This document shows positions 31,601-41,392 of a stretch of 64,000 nucleotides of DNA, one piece after another. Location: positions 4,653,591 to 4,717,590 of the forward strand of contig RPFO01000156.1 of assembly GCA_009746045.1 (NCBI GenBank), read 5' to 3'. The DNA comes from Mesostigma viride. Its lineage: Eukaryota; Streptophyta; Mesostigmatophyceae; Mesostigmatales; Mesostigmataceae. The translations under genes were made by a program, and so were the position numbers. The notes below the pieces were generated by a model, which was given only the letters and a program-made list of their open reading frames with translations, did no database searches and had not been told where the DNA came from. Numbering within the stretch: the stretch's first letter is position 1; every line of letters starts with the position of its first letter.

Positions 31601-32557
31601 TCAGGTCCCTTGTTTGTACAATTGCATGGGGATGACCTGCGAGTGGTAGCACCCCGTGCTGTTCTGCATCAGTTCTATGCAGATCTCGCTAAGCGTTTCC
31701 CTGTGGGCGAGCTGCAGGTGGTGGACCAGCAGACTCCGCGTGTCTTCTGCGGTGTAGTGCAGACCCTGCGAGTGACGTCTGGTAGGCATCAGATGCACCT
31801 GGGTATTCCTGACAAGTATCGGGAGGAGCTGATGGGCTCGGTGGATGAGCTGTGTGCTAAGGGCCTGTGGAGCCGCCTGCGTGGCAAGCTAGGCTGGATG
31901 GCGGCAGTGTGTGCGCCCGATCTGGTGGTGCTGAGTAGGACGGTAGATGACGTGTTGTCGCAAGTCCATCCGTCGGTTGTGAGGCAGTATGTGGCCGAGA
32001 GCCAAGGTGTGGTGCTTTCTGGCCTGTCGGTCTCTCAGCCCGCTGTTCTTCACTGCTTTGCAGATACGTCGGGTGAGGGCAGGGAACTGACCAAGCTGAG
32101 GGCACGGATGGGTGGTCTGTTTGTGCTCTGTAACCCAGGGGGTCGGGGATCGCTGTGTGGGTGGTATTCGAGACTGTGCAGGCGTGTGGCAGTTGGCTCT
32201 GACACTAACGAGTGCCGTGGTGTGTGTGAGTGTATCAAGGCTTCGCTGTACCTCGAGCAGTTCTTGCGCTGGATGGGCAAGTGGATGGGTGTCCGTTTGG
32301 TGCTGACGACAACTGTGCATACGGATAGCCAGCCGCTTGTGAGCTTTATCCTTAACAGCTTGTCCAGGACGCGTGACCTCGATTTCCTGCTGTTGAAGGA
32401 GCTGTCTTACGCGGTGAGCGTTCTCCATCTGCCGGGGAGGCTGAACCCGGCGGACGCGGTGACCAAGCTGTTTGCAGCAGCGCGAGAGCAGTATCGCATC
32501 TTGCGGATGGTGATGGCAGGTTCTCTTGGGGATCTGCGGGAGTTGTTGGTTGTTTGA
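28631..32557 (+). CDS. Copia-like pol: integrase-protease-RT-RNase H, intact frame
   Basis: 1,308-residue open frame. Integrase zinc domain H-x4-H (HTRLGH, about 112) and CKHC (about 143). Core Asp172 (VQVDVLK), Asp225 (LECDQQ), Glu255 (GLVERH). Variable Ala/Gly-rich region about 400-600. Retropepsin-like domain about 615-710, with LEVDTNAVVC (Asp632) and GPAILGLPFL. RT with SIDVKRAF and catalytic LHGDDL (Asp1001/1002). RNase H with FADTS (Asp1145), NECRG, HTDSQ and NPADAVTK. RT and RNase H are clearly of Copia type. The protease lies after the integrase instead of before it, and has Asn where Gly is expected (DTN for DT/SG). The nominal start is the first Met-like codon in the frame; pol is probably expressed by readthrough or frameshift from gag. 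No premature stop. Confidence 0.92.
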   Translation: MPNMRASAGQHGSTPQASSPRLGARVAALDESAGEEGDHAEQGAVAVGDEALSQGTREKGVGGGTAGVHTAVLDGPPVRRSSPHPGPQAQQSQCPLEAGGTLSVLNMAMRLHTRLGHGHAAEHWAASLGFSELVATCREVWQRCKHCQRNVPKPHKFHARRPVLERGPVQVDVLKYDDREYVLAVGRFSRFKALEVLPRKHKEELLTSLRLVKAKFAVVSTLECDQQFECCMKEPGFEQIVVAGAADHEHQGLVERHIRTSKFVMSAMARMRSLSYRDQALLCRQIEEHMNHRVMVRVHVDGEEVAVTPHGLEMGLLPLEAVEAYRDWLCDRYLRLVDMDLRRGDVYVPSEGARVWAYREGSALEQGLWEGPVVVKSVDGDHMLAKVGREDRRFDRLLAWKHLRPYYEGLGAPADLPHEEGAMGSSAQAGGEAGDPGTAARGVREETGPDQPAPSLPSDGGLPLSNGGPASVGPGGLGVAPSADGQEVQRATMFARVIERLQEARRAIAEREQPGGTLPRAGGAGRPSAVGGAPQAGEGAVGGPPQSSEANAGPAAGGEAQAGDAGASTAGAGLQADGADGSASTRRESLSGGDGSEGGGDVAMEAGNEVASVSKLVDFQQDGLAGCRLEVDTNAVVCLLGEGVARHFPLQPSKWNFVEDFSGVVRMPVVGEVMLTILGRDTPFCVLEGYDGPAILGLPFLNHPDVVIQSSSLTREGHGSIELESYKAVQPLSLVSSTVARLAALTGTEGVAWGKDLPPAVDLVMPALLHPSSIGITKRDIAAHSPIGYERLVLEMSTQSGFSSWWCAFHRALEEWQGYGVYEPMDSVPKGAKVLPLKMVLSHKVKAGVEVCYVRPVSQEFSGTSELAKEELYTPGLAWDSFRIITMLYLGFLDEGRDYGCASIDVKRAFPNSSEEVAREVWEGTSPLVVQTPSFWMEEVRAEFMGLLKAIEGLQSASIVWRITLMRALFELMTFEVSPYDPSLFVAQTPSGPLFVQLHGDDLRVVAPRAVLHQFYADLAKRFPVGELQVVDQQTPRVFCGVVQTLRVTSGRHQMHLGIPDKYREELMGSVDELCAKGLWSRLRGKLGWMAAVCAPDLVVLSRTVDDVLSQVHPSVVRQYVAESQGVVLSGLSVSQPAVLHCFADTSGEGRELTKLRARMGGLFVLCNPGGRGSLCGWYSRLCRRVAVGSDTNECRGVCECIKASLYLEQFLRWMGKWMGVRLVLTTTVHTDSQPLVSFILNSLSRTRDLDFLLLKELSYAVSVLHLPGRLNPADAVTKLFAAAREQYRILRMVMAGSLGDLRELLVV

Positions 32558-33044
32558 GCTTGGACCCTGTGGAATTTTAGCCTGTGGCCAATTTGAGAAC
32601 GTTGTTTGGGCCGGGGGTGATCCTTATGCCTGCCCTATACTGATGGTGACCCGGCACGGTTGGATAATTTGCTCCATAATTGATTTGGTGGGGGAGTGTC
32701 CTTGGTTGAGGACTGGTGCGGTTGGAACGGGTTTGTAATGTGTATGGGTCGTGTGGGTGTGCCGGGGTCAAGGGTGGTCGTTTAGATCAGTCTTGTATTC
32801 TCGCTTGCTTACATGACTTACTTCAGACACTGGCAGTATGTGCAAGGCGTGAATGGGCGCCAAGTTAGAGGGGTTGGAGCTCCCCTAGTACATAGCGTCT
32901 TGTGCGTACTGTCTCCGAGAGTGTTTGTGAGTAACCCTTGGGTGGTGGTGGATATTGTGAGGATTGTTGGCATGTATGTCGACTGTGGGTTGTGGTTAAG
33001 TGGCCGAGTGGTGGATGTGACTGCTCGAAAGAAAAAGGGGCTGG
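32558..33044 (+). other. 3' untranslated part of element B with polypurine tract
   Basis: Follows the pol stop and leads to the 3' LTR. AAAGAAAAAGGGG at 33028-33040 is the likely polypurine tract that primes plus-strand synthesis. No gene. Confidence 0.7.
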
Positions 33045-33650
33045 TGTTATATTGTGGGCTCGCAGTCACATAAAGTATTGGAATTTGGTTATGCTCGGAA
33101 TTGGCTAAGTCCGGAGGTCAGCCGGCAGCGCCGCGCTGAGGTTTATTTGCTGGGCCGGCGGTCAGTGGGAATTTATGTGTACGGTCAGGCAACGGGTCGT
33201 AGGTTCTGGCTGTGGGCTATTTTGGGTTCTGGCCATTACCGTTCGTTCCGTGGGCAACCTTGGTTCCGTACCGTTTGTCCAGGCAAGCAGTGGGGAGGAT
33301 CTCGGTTGCGGTGCGTTATGTTGTGGAGTGTCGTTTGGGAATTATGTTGGTGTATTTCGGTTGGTTTGTACTTGGGTACGTTCTCAGGCCCACGCCGTTG
33401 CTCAGCGTTGGGTGAAGCCACAGAGCTACTCGCAGTGATCGATGACCTACAGCGGAGCATTGAGTCAAAGCTGTTTGGCGGCGTGAAAGGCCGACACGCA
33501 GGAGAAAGCTTTGAATCACGTTGCAGCAAATGCTGTCAATGGCCGACGTTGTCGACATGTCCGGGGCTGGGCGCTGAGCGAGTAATCTATTCTATTACGT
33601 CCGTTTTATTATTCGGAAATACAATACACTTAAAGAATTTTATTTTAACA
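33045..33650 (+). repeat. 3' LTR of element B
   Basis: 606 bp, TGTTATATTG to TTTTAACA. It preserves the uninterrupted TTAA site (33630-33633) used by the piggyBac-like element in the 5' LTR. Confidence 0.93.
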
Positions 33651-34884
33651 CCTATAGCTCTGTGCTGATTGATTTCAAGAGGGCTTTTCTCAAGGGTGAC
33701 CAAGATCAGGCTAGGCAGACTTGGAGAGATATCCCTCCTTTCTTTGTGACTGTACCTGCTGTATGGAGAGCAGCTGCTGTATGGAGAGCAGAGATAAAGG
33801 CCAGGTACCTGAGAATTCTGAAAGGGTTGGAAGGTCTCAGGTCCAGTCCCATTATCTGGAGAAAGAGCCTAGAGAAATTCTTGAAGAATACTTGTGGGTT
33901 TTCTGTGTCTCCAGTGGATCCCTGTTTGTTCCAAGGGTCCCACAATGGCCTTCCTGTCTTTGCCTCACTGCATGGTGATGACCTGCATCTCATAGGTCCA
34001 CCAGACTGGGTTGAGGCTGTTTTGGCCAAGATCCAGAAGCGGTTTGAGCTGGGTAAGATACAGTACATGGTGGAGAATGAGCCTATGGTCTTCTGTGGCA
34101 TGCAGGCTACGTTGTTCCAAGCCAAGGGCTCGTGGTTCATCAGGATGGAGGGTGGTAATAAGGCTTATCCACAGCAGATTGTAGATGCATTGCAGGAGCC
34201 CATCTCGCAGGCTAGGTGTGCTACACCATCAGGGGCATGCTGGCATGGCTTGCAAGTATATGTGCCCCTGACTTGCTGGTCTTGAGTCGACTTACTGATT
34301 CCCAGCTGGTTGAAGTGGGTGCTGAGAGTGTGGTGCAGGCTGTCATGATGTCTCCCCCTCTTATACTGGGTCCTGTGGATTTGTACAAGCCCCTTGACAT
34401 GGTTCTCTATGTGGACAGTTCTATGGATAATAGGAAGGTCACAGAGGTCAGGGGCAGAGCAGCAGCATTAGTTACCCTGGAGCAAGGTCAAACCTCACTT
34501 GTTACCTGGTACAGTCGGTTGCAGAACAGGGTTACACCCAGCAGTGATATTGCTGAGTGCAGGGCAATCTGTGAAGGGCTGCATACTGCTCTTTACTTGA
34601 GGGAGCTCTTCTACCAGCTATGTCAAGTGGCTTCCTGTAGGTTGCAGCTGCACACACTGGTGAGGACTGATAGCATGGGCATGGTGCAATTTGTGCACAG
34701 GCAGCTAACCAGGAGCAGGGACCTTGACTACTTGTTGCTCAAGGAGATGTCCTACCTAGCTCACATTGAACATGTGCCTGGTGTGGACAACCCTGCAGAT
34801 GCCCTCACCAAGCTGGAGGAGAAGGCGGAGCGGCAGTACCCCCTGCTCCGTGGGCTCATGGACCCCTTACACGGGCGGCCATAG
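33651..34884 (+). pseudogene. Copia-like element A, right part: RT and RNase H
   Basis: Resumes after the second CCTAT: VLIDFKRAFLKGDQDQARQT, SPVDPCLFQGSHNGLPVF and catalytic LHGDDLHLIG (RT). Then a frame change at about 34216-34285 into RNase H: LYVDSSMDNRK, AECRAICEGLHTALYLREL, VRTDSMGM and NPADALTKL, stop at 34882-34884. It is diverged from element B but colinear with it. The internal duplication CTGTATGGAGAGCAG at about 33759 and 33777 is a local slip. Inactive. No LTRs recognised. Confidence 0.85.
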
Positions 34885-36536
34885 AGACCAAGCCTTGCTT
34901 CAGCTTGGGTGTCCCCAGTGGGCTGCTTGACCAAAGTACCAAGTGGTGACTGGTGCTTACTGGTTGACAGCCGGTCCTTCAGGGTTAGTAGGTACACCCT
35001 CCTGGACAGGAGTTGGTGTGGAATGTCACTCCCACCAGCTGAGAATCATGCCTGGCCCTCCCCATGGGGTTCAGAAGAGTCGCCAGGACTTAAGTCGACG
35101 CCTTTGGCCTCAAACAGTTAGGCCATGCAAGGGCAACCCGAATGCTGGTTCTTACAGGTTGCTGTATATATGTTTTCTAGTGCTTGTTTCCAACCTGTTG
35201 CTAATAAAGAACCTGGTTGTGTGACCATGTGGAACATGGTTGCCAGGGAGCCACATTCTGGGTTATATAAAGCTTGAATAAAACATAATCATGTCATGTC
35301 ATTCTCATGTTGTTCTCGTGATTGTAATGTTTCTCTTGTGTGAAGTTCCAGACCTGTCACCTATAAACCTGGAGGTTGAGGTGGGGTTCAATTCCCCAGC
35401 AGAGCCACAGCCTGGCATGAGTGATTCCTGGGCTTGACACCCAGTGAAGACATGGGCTCCCCAATAAGGCAGTATTTGCATGGGTGCTATACCTGAGTCT
35501 CTTTGAGCATAAAAGGGAAAGGCTGGCCAAGGCGGGCGCCATAAGAACGGGCGCCTGTGATAACTGTGAAAGATCAGGAACTCACAATAATACGTTCTTG
35601 GCATCCTTTAATCCCAGCCATTGGACTAGGTAATGTGCCTTGACTTTAATCTACCACCAAGTTCCCAAGGAAAGGCCGGGAGCTGACCAAGGGGTCAGGG
35701 GATAACCTGGGGTGACCTCTGATTCACTGGCCAGTACACCTAGCCTGGTCCAAGGGCGTATATGTTGTTACCCAAAAGGAGGCAGGACCCTGGGCCCTAT
35801 CAGGTCTGATCAACCCCAAGGGACCAAGTGGTCTGTGGCTGAGTAGGCACAAGCAAGGTTATCGGCTTGTTTCAAGCTGGCCCAGCTCCAAAAGAAGAAA
35901 GGGTTGGAGTTAGCATTTTGGGCAACCAATATGCTAAGTGGATGCAGTTTGGAAAGACCTTTCCAACGCCGTGCTGACCGCCTGAAACAGACAAGGGACA
36001 AGAAAGATATGAAGTCCCGAAGTCCTAGCCATCCGTGGCCGACTAGGGTGCAGTCCTCTGGTACAGTGGACAGGACACGTGGCAGGACGTCCCTGCACAG
36101 GCTTAGCCTGTCTATCACGTGACTGTGGTCCACGTAGTCCAGGAGGAGCAGCAGCCTGTGACTGGTGGGGTACTGGAACTGGCACAGGGCTGCAAGGATA
36201 CTAGACCTTGCAGGCCTGTGACAGGTCCTGTACTTCCTAGGTTGCAGAGTCTAGGCAAATCCAGTGCGTCCTGGCTCTGCACTGATGCCAGTGGACGTTG
36301 TGGATTTGCTTGCACGCCTGCACGTGCCTCGTCACGCCGATGGGAACGAGGAACAACACAAAGGATATAGCTTGGTCATGGGGGATGACCAGCTATCTCG
36401 GAAAGCACGAACCGTGGCCGGTGCCACCTTGGTTGTGGAAGTGCCCACCGCGGTCGTGGCCTGGTGCAGAGATTTAAGGTTGCTGCCTTGCAACATTGGC
36501 TCAGCCGTGCTGTGAAAGACCAAGAGCTCACGTACG
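34885..36536. other. no gene recognised
   Basis: Probably the 3' flank of element A followed by unknown sequence. AATAAA-like and TTATATAAAGC motifs occur near 35.2 kb. A T-arm-like hairpin (TGGGGTTCAATTCCCCA, about 35380) has no matching acceptor stem. Weak open frames around 36.1-36.5 kb have no recognisable domain. Confidence 0.35.
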
Positions 36537-36698
36537 CTGGGAGCTCTTTCTAACTTTAGTAATGAGGATTTGTACGCTGATTTGCCCTATGTTTCCCACA
36601 TTATTAGGCACAGGCGCCTGGGCCTAGCCGGGCACCTGGCCCGCACAGATCAGGTAGATACATCAGATAGACTAGCTGGCACCAAGCCCGCCCACTGA
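36537..36698 (+). pseudogene. LINE family X ORF2 C-terminal fragment
   Basis: LGALSNFSNEDLYADLPYVS then HIIRHRRLGLAGHLARTDQV aligns with TQAELYCELPLVTHTIRHSR LLFAGHLARTDQV at 38.25-38.35 kb. Stop TGA at 36696. It is directly followed by the family B block. Confidence 0.75.
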
Positions 36699-36740
36699 GC
36701 CTGGGCGATATGTCCTCACCTGGCGTGCCCCCGGCCGCCA

Positions 36741-37070
36741 CCCGCGGACTTTTCGTGATAGACTCGGCATGGACATGTGCTACACTAGACGTACGTGTCG
36801 GGCTCACCCCCGGGCAGCCTCCTGGTTTGTCTGTAATATGGAGGCAGATGACCAGTGCGCAAGGATAGATGGCAAGTAGTGATGAAGGAGACCACCCCCA
36901 AGCCTGTGGGGGCTCCGCGTGTGACCAAGTATATGGCATTCATAGCGATTCGGGCCGCGGTGCCCACACCCCTGTAACTAGGACCTAGATAGCTTACACC
37001 ATCCATTCCATCCCATGTTCCCCTCCCACTGAGGACTTACGCTCACGTGACGCAGTCACATGTCTATTAA
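36741..37070 (+). mobile_element. LINE family B copy 2 (3' part)
   Basis: Colinear with 12931-13250: ACTTTTCGTGATAGACTCGG through TCACGTGACGCAGTCACATG. It differs by point changes and small indels, including a 4-bp ACGT insertion (GACGTACGTG versus GACGTG). Confidence 0.75.
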
Positions 37071-37508
37071 TTAAGCTGGTCGCCCACCGCCTTCCCCGCG
37101 CGCGGGGTAAGGCAGGGGCGCCCCCGCTTAATTCTTCTCATCTTTAAGAGCCCAGCGGACAAGATTTCGTTTCTCAGACGCCGCAAGCTGCTCGAGAACA
37201 CTCCCTTCACCGTGGACGACGACTTGACCCTGGCGCAGCAACAACGGCGACGGGAGCTATGACCGACCTACCTCCAGCTCTGACAGACCAAGGCGGGACA
37301 GCCGGTGTACTGGAAGGGGGTGGCCATATACGTCGACCACAAGCCCTGGCACGAGACCCCAGCGACCACCGCGGCCCCAGCGACTCCAGACGCCCCAGCT
37401 TAGGGGGATACAGCAGTAGTAGCACTTGTAGAATAGTTAGACAGTGGCCTTGTACATGCACGCCTACTACAGGCACTATACCAGCTGACTTATGAACATT
37501 AATTAGTC

Positions 37509-38891
37509 ACGGCTGCGTGCTCTCCCCATATCTATTCATCATTATGGTGGACTATATTATGCGGCGTGCACAAGCCCGCTTCGCCCGGGTGGAGGGGCGC
37601 CCGCCGGGGATCGAGGTCACGGAGTACGCCAGCTACGGCGGGGTTGACCCACCCTACCGCCTGAGCGATCTGATCTACGCTGATGACACGACACTCGTGG
37701 AAACCCCGGAGTCAGCCCAACTCTGGCTACTAGACAGCTTATCACTGGATATATCACTATTTTTCTAATGAGATTAGCATAGTACTCCGTGGCATGCCTT
37801 TGCGCATGACACACAAGTACTTACTTACTTACTTACTTATCACTGGAAGCGCGGGCGGTGGGGCTTATGATCAGCAAGAAAACGGAGGTCATGGCCATCG
37901 GCTTCCCTGCTGGGATATAGCCCCACCCACCCTCCTCTTGCTGGACGGCAGCCCCGTCCCCCCGGCGACTCGCTTCAAGCTCCTTGGCAGCTGGCTTCCC
38001 TCCACGGCCGACGACATCAACACCCGCATCAAATGGCCAGGCCTGGGCGGCCCTCCGCCGCCTCGACAGGTTCTGGACCTGTCGCTACCTGAGTGAGCGA
38101 CGCAAGCGCATTCTGTTCAAGGCCCTTGTCCTCAGCATCCTCCTTTATGGCTGCGGGGCGTGGACCCTGGACCAGGCGCTGAGCCAGCAGCTTGACGGCA
38201 CCGTCACTAGAATGCTCCGTCATATCCTCGGCGTCCGCTACCAAGAACGCCGCACCCAGGCCGAGCTATACTGCGAGCTCCCTCTTGTCACCCATACCAT
38301 CCGACACAGCCGCCTCCTCTTTGCCGGCCATCTTGCCCGCACAGACCAGGTGAATACCGATGTGGGCCCTGCCGGGGGGCTTAAGACGGGCCAACCAGGT
38401 AGACACCTCCTCCTATCATGGCAGGGTCCCCTTGTCCCATCGCAACCCACTGGCAAACTTGCGCGCGCCGGGCACCGGCGCGGCGCGACCCGGACCTATG
38501 TGACACAACTGGCAGCTTGAAGATGCAGGGCTTCTGGGACTATCCGTACTCCGTGCCCGCATGATTGACAAGGAGAAATGGGCTGCCATCTGCGATAAGC
38601 ACCTTCCCGAGGGGGATGCTCCTGTTTTCTCCCCACGGGCCCCGCGGCCCGTTGCTAGCCAGGGTAGAAGTCCGCAGGTGGAGGTTATTGGTCCTGAGGA
38701 TAGCCGCTACACTACCGCCTCGTCTGCCATTACAGTAGAGGACACTGAGCTCGGATGAGGATTACATCCCCATCTAGTGCTTAACGGTTGGGGGATGATG
38801 CAGACGATATTTGTTTAAACTTTTGTGTAATTATTTTTCTAATGAGATTAGCATAGTACTCCGTGGCATGCCTTTGCGCATGACACGCAAG

Positions 38892-38954
<63 letters not shown>

Positions 38955-38970
38955 CTACTTACTTACTTAC
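37509..38970 (+). pseudogene. LINE family X, 5'-truncated ORF2 (RT to C terminus)
   Basis: It begins inside RT motif 4 (HGCVLSPYLFIIMVDYIMRR) and continues YRLSDLIYADDTTLVETPES, an intact YADD. After a short insertion it reads LEARAVGLMISKKTEVMAIG, DGSPVPPATRFKLLGSWLPS, RKRILFKALVLSILLYGCG, DGTVTRMLRHILGV and RARMIDKEKWAAICD, to stop 38757. Several frameshifts and a stop. The element ends with TTTTTCTAATGAGATTAGCA ... GACACGCAAG and a (TACT)n tail of about 80 bp. Target duplication TTAGTC at 37503-37508 and 38971-38976. Confidence 0.88.
37750..37836 (+). mobile_element. 87-bp truncated LINE X copy inserted in LINE X
   Basis: Matches the extreme 3' end of LINE X (38833-38900; TATTTTTCTAATGAGATTAG) with its own (TACT)n tail, and is flanked by the 11-bp duplication TTATCACTGGA (37739-37749 and 37837-37847). 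Removing it and one duplicate restores the ORF2 frame (LSLEARAVGLM). Confidence 0.92.
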
Positions 38971-39304
38971 TTAGTCTCGTACATGTGCGCTCATGACGCG
39001 CCACACACCAGATGATGCCTAGCTTTATCATTTAGTAATGCTGTGACTACGCAGAGAGCCACTCTCTGCTGAGAAGCCATGCCTTAGCTTTTGTATAGCC
39101 ATGCTGATCTTCCCTCCCCATGCATGACAGGCTCCCCTTAGCTGGGTTGAGCTTGATAGATCGTGGGGGTGCAGGTGCCCTGGTGCACCTTGAGCAAGTG
39201 TCGTTTACATTCCCACCCTTGCAGGAAGTAGCTTAGAATGTATTAAAAGCCATATACCCAGGCTTCTCCGGGATATGTGCTACATTTACTCCCAACGGAG
39301 TTAT

Positions 39305-39381
39305 CAAGGAGACAACCAGCGCAGGCCAGAAATCGGGAGAATCCGGACCATGGTAGCTCGAGCCTGCCGTTATCTTGTCCT
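39305..39381. mobile_element. 77-bp insertion with 8-bp target duplication
   Basis: GGAGTTAT is duplicated at 39297-39304 and 39382-39389 around a 77-bp piece starting CAAGGAGACAACCAGCG and ending TTATCTTGTCCT. The target is the last bases of family A. The 8-bp duplication suggests a hAT-type miniature element. The ends are only weakly inverted. The same 20 bp (ATCAAGGAGACAACCAGCGC) occur at 5038-5058 in an intron. Confidence 0.55.
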
Positions 39382-39389
39382 GGAGTTAT

Positions 39390-41392
39390 GTTCCTAATTA
39401 ATTAATTAATGCACTGGAGGCATGCCACGGAGTAGGTCCGATGAAGTACTTTCCTACGCGGATACTTCACCCACGAAGGCAAGAGGCGCGACTCACTCAC
39501 CCAGGTCTGGAGTCGCACATAGCAACTCCGCGTCATCCAGACTATCCAAGACGACTGTACGCTCGGCCCTAATCAGCAGCTGAGTATGTTCTGATTTGGC
39601 ACGCCGCAAAGGTGAAAACCATTTGCGTTCAGTGCCGGTCCGCGGAAAACGCGGAAAACGCGATCTGCAAATGAATCCGACCGGAATCGAACTGGGGACC
39701 TCTCGCACCAACTTTCGCTGACTATAGGACGGACGTCTCCGGATCCTAGGGCATCGCCAACTTACACCTACAGTCATCCGCAAAGGTTCTCCTTTCCGGA
39801 GAGTGATGCAAGCCTTTCGGATTTGGTGCTAGATAAATCATTCGAGATCTGTGTGTGTAGGAGTACTACACACGTGTCTGCACTCGAGACTTGTTCAGTC
39901 TCGAAACGTGAGACGGGCTGAACACGGCTGGAACCTTCTTGAGAGGGGAAGGGGGCCTAGCTGAGTATGTGACAATTGAGGTTTCAAATGCATTGCAATC
40001 CCATGCATGCATCCGGCTTTTGATCAACTCAAAATGTTGATCACAGCATAAATATGTGGTTTTGCTGTTTCATCAATTTAACTGGACCGTACACATTATT
40101 TCATAAATCGACATAATCGATTCATTGGTTCATGCTCAGGACATGCAAAAAACGTTGTATAGACTATCGTCCCCGGCCATGGATGGTAAATGCACACACC
40201 GCATTACGTGCATGCACACATGTGTGTTGTCTCCCATGTGCATGGACATAATGGGCAACACGGTAGAAACGTCCAGGGCAAATCCTTCTGCCTATTTAAA
40301 TGGCCAGCTATATTGCCATCAGATTTGGATAACAAATTGCTGCTTGCCTCGATGATATCACCATCACAACTGGGGTCCTGTAGACAGTCAAATAAGGACA
40401 CACTTGTGTCGCCCGCCAGTGCTCGCAAAGCAACACAAGTTCTAAGCCAATGCTCATGAATGTCCATGCGCACTACAGCCATCAACAACTTCCACGCAAC
40501 ATGCACTGTAGCCATTGTTTACTGCTGCACTAGCGTACAGCTGTGTGCACACGCTCGCACAGACAAGTCTACTGAGGGCCCAGAAAAAAGGCCTGACAAC
40601 CTGCCCCACTAAGATCCTCTTCTGCTTATGAGGAGCTCAACGGCCACCCAGTCCTTCTCGCACTGCCAAGAAGGCAGGCCACAAGTGCAATAAAAACCTA
40701 CTCAACGGTCATCCGATGAGATCGTGTGTACTTCATCATGACGCATCGAGTGCTTGCCCCATCCGCATTCAAAGACCAGATGTATGCCCCACAGGGTGCC
40801 TGCCGGCTGCCGCACAGTTTCACATCAGAAGCACCCTATCTACACCCCAAGGCTCAAGGCTCGAAAAAGACCTGGCAGCACAGGCTCGACCTTGTGGTGT
40901 GCCGGTCCGTAACTAACCAGCTGACCCTGAAACAAGAGTACCTTTTTTGTCTCACTTAACAACGCACAACCCCAGCTTCCGAGGGCGCCTGGAGGGCAGA
41001 TTCTTCAGCTTTGTATTCACAACTTGTCTTGTCCTTATGCCTTCTTTTTGCATCCCACAGGCTCACACCTGGGGCATCCCTTGCCCCAGGCATCCCAGGG
41101 GACAGCAATCCGCAGGAAACGTTCCATGATACTGAACGCTGTCATCGCCGTGCGTGGATGAGATACATCGGTCCATCGGCTGCACGCGTACCATTATTGC
41201 CAACACCCACAACAGCTGGCCGCCTCGCTCACCAAGTAAGGAGGTACATGCGGGAGGTACATGTGTGCCATGCGCCGGGCCACATCACAGACGGGCCTCG
41301 CTCACCAATCAAACTCGCCCGACGCCTGCAGCATACCGAGATGAGCCGTTGCACCGCAGTAGGACAACCGGAATGGCATGAAAAACAGCATT
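39390..41392. other. no gene recognised
   Basis: Apart from the tRNA-like sequence at 39.7 kb, I see only short open frames without familiar motifs. It lies downstream of the last recognised TFIIA exon. Confidence 0.35.
39673..39746 (-). tRNA. tRNA-like sequence (degenerate, Pro-like 3' half)
   Basis: 74 nt on the minus strand. The 7-bp acceptor stem GGATCCG / CGGATTC pairs with one wobble. GTTGGTGCGAGAGG resembles the 3' side of a tRNA-Pro anticodon arm, and AGTTCGATTCC is a B-box. The D arm and the 5' side of the anticodon stem do not fold, and the T stem has two mismatches. Best read as a tRNA pseudogene or tRNA-derived SINE head rather than a working tRNA. Confidence 0.35.

Larger units (their letters stand above)
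24446..33650 (+). mobile_element. Copia-like LTR retrotransposon B, near full length
   Basis: Bounded by LTRs that start TGTTATATTGTGGGCT and end TTTTATTTTAACA, with 5-bp inverted ends TGTTA/TAACA and the 5-bp target duplication CCTAT at 24441-24445 and 33651-33655. 5' LTR 24446-27328 (including a foreign 2.27-kb insertion), gag from 27366, pol to 32557, polypurine tract AAAGAAAAAGGGG just before the 3' LTR at 33045. The two LTRs differ by one substitution and four 4-bp indels, so insertion was recent. Removing B and one CCTAT restores the frame of element A across the site. Confidence 0.93.
37163..39304 (+). mobile_element. LINE family A copy 3, split by LINE X
   Basis: Left part 37163-37508: ORF1p end ([20 protein letters not shown], with one stop from TGG to TGA at 37260) and the first 90 bp of 3' UTR. 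Right part 38971-39304: the remaining 3' UTR (GCTCATGACGCGCCACACAC ... GCTACATTTACTCCCAACGG). The missing middle is occupied by LINE X between TTAGTC duplications. Confidence 0.85.

Noticed and set aside
35330-35410. tRNA gene around the TGGGGTTCAATTCCCCA hairpin
   Set aside because: The T arm is perfect, but no complementary acceptor 5' strand, D arm or anticodon arm could be placed in the preceding 75 nt.
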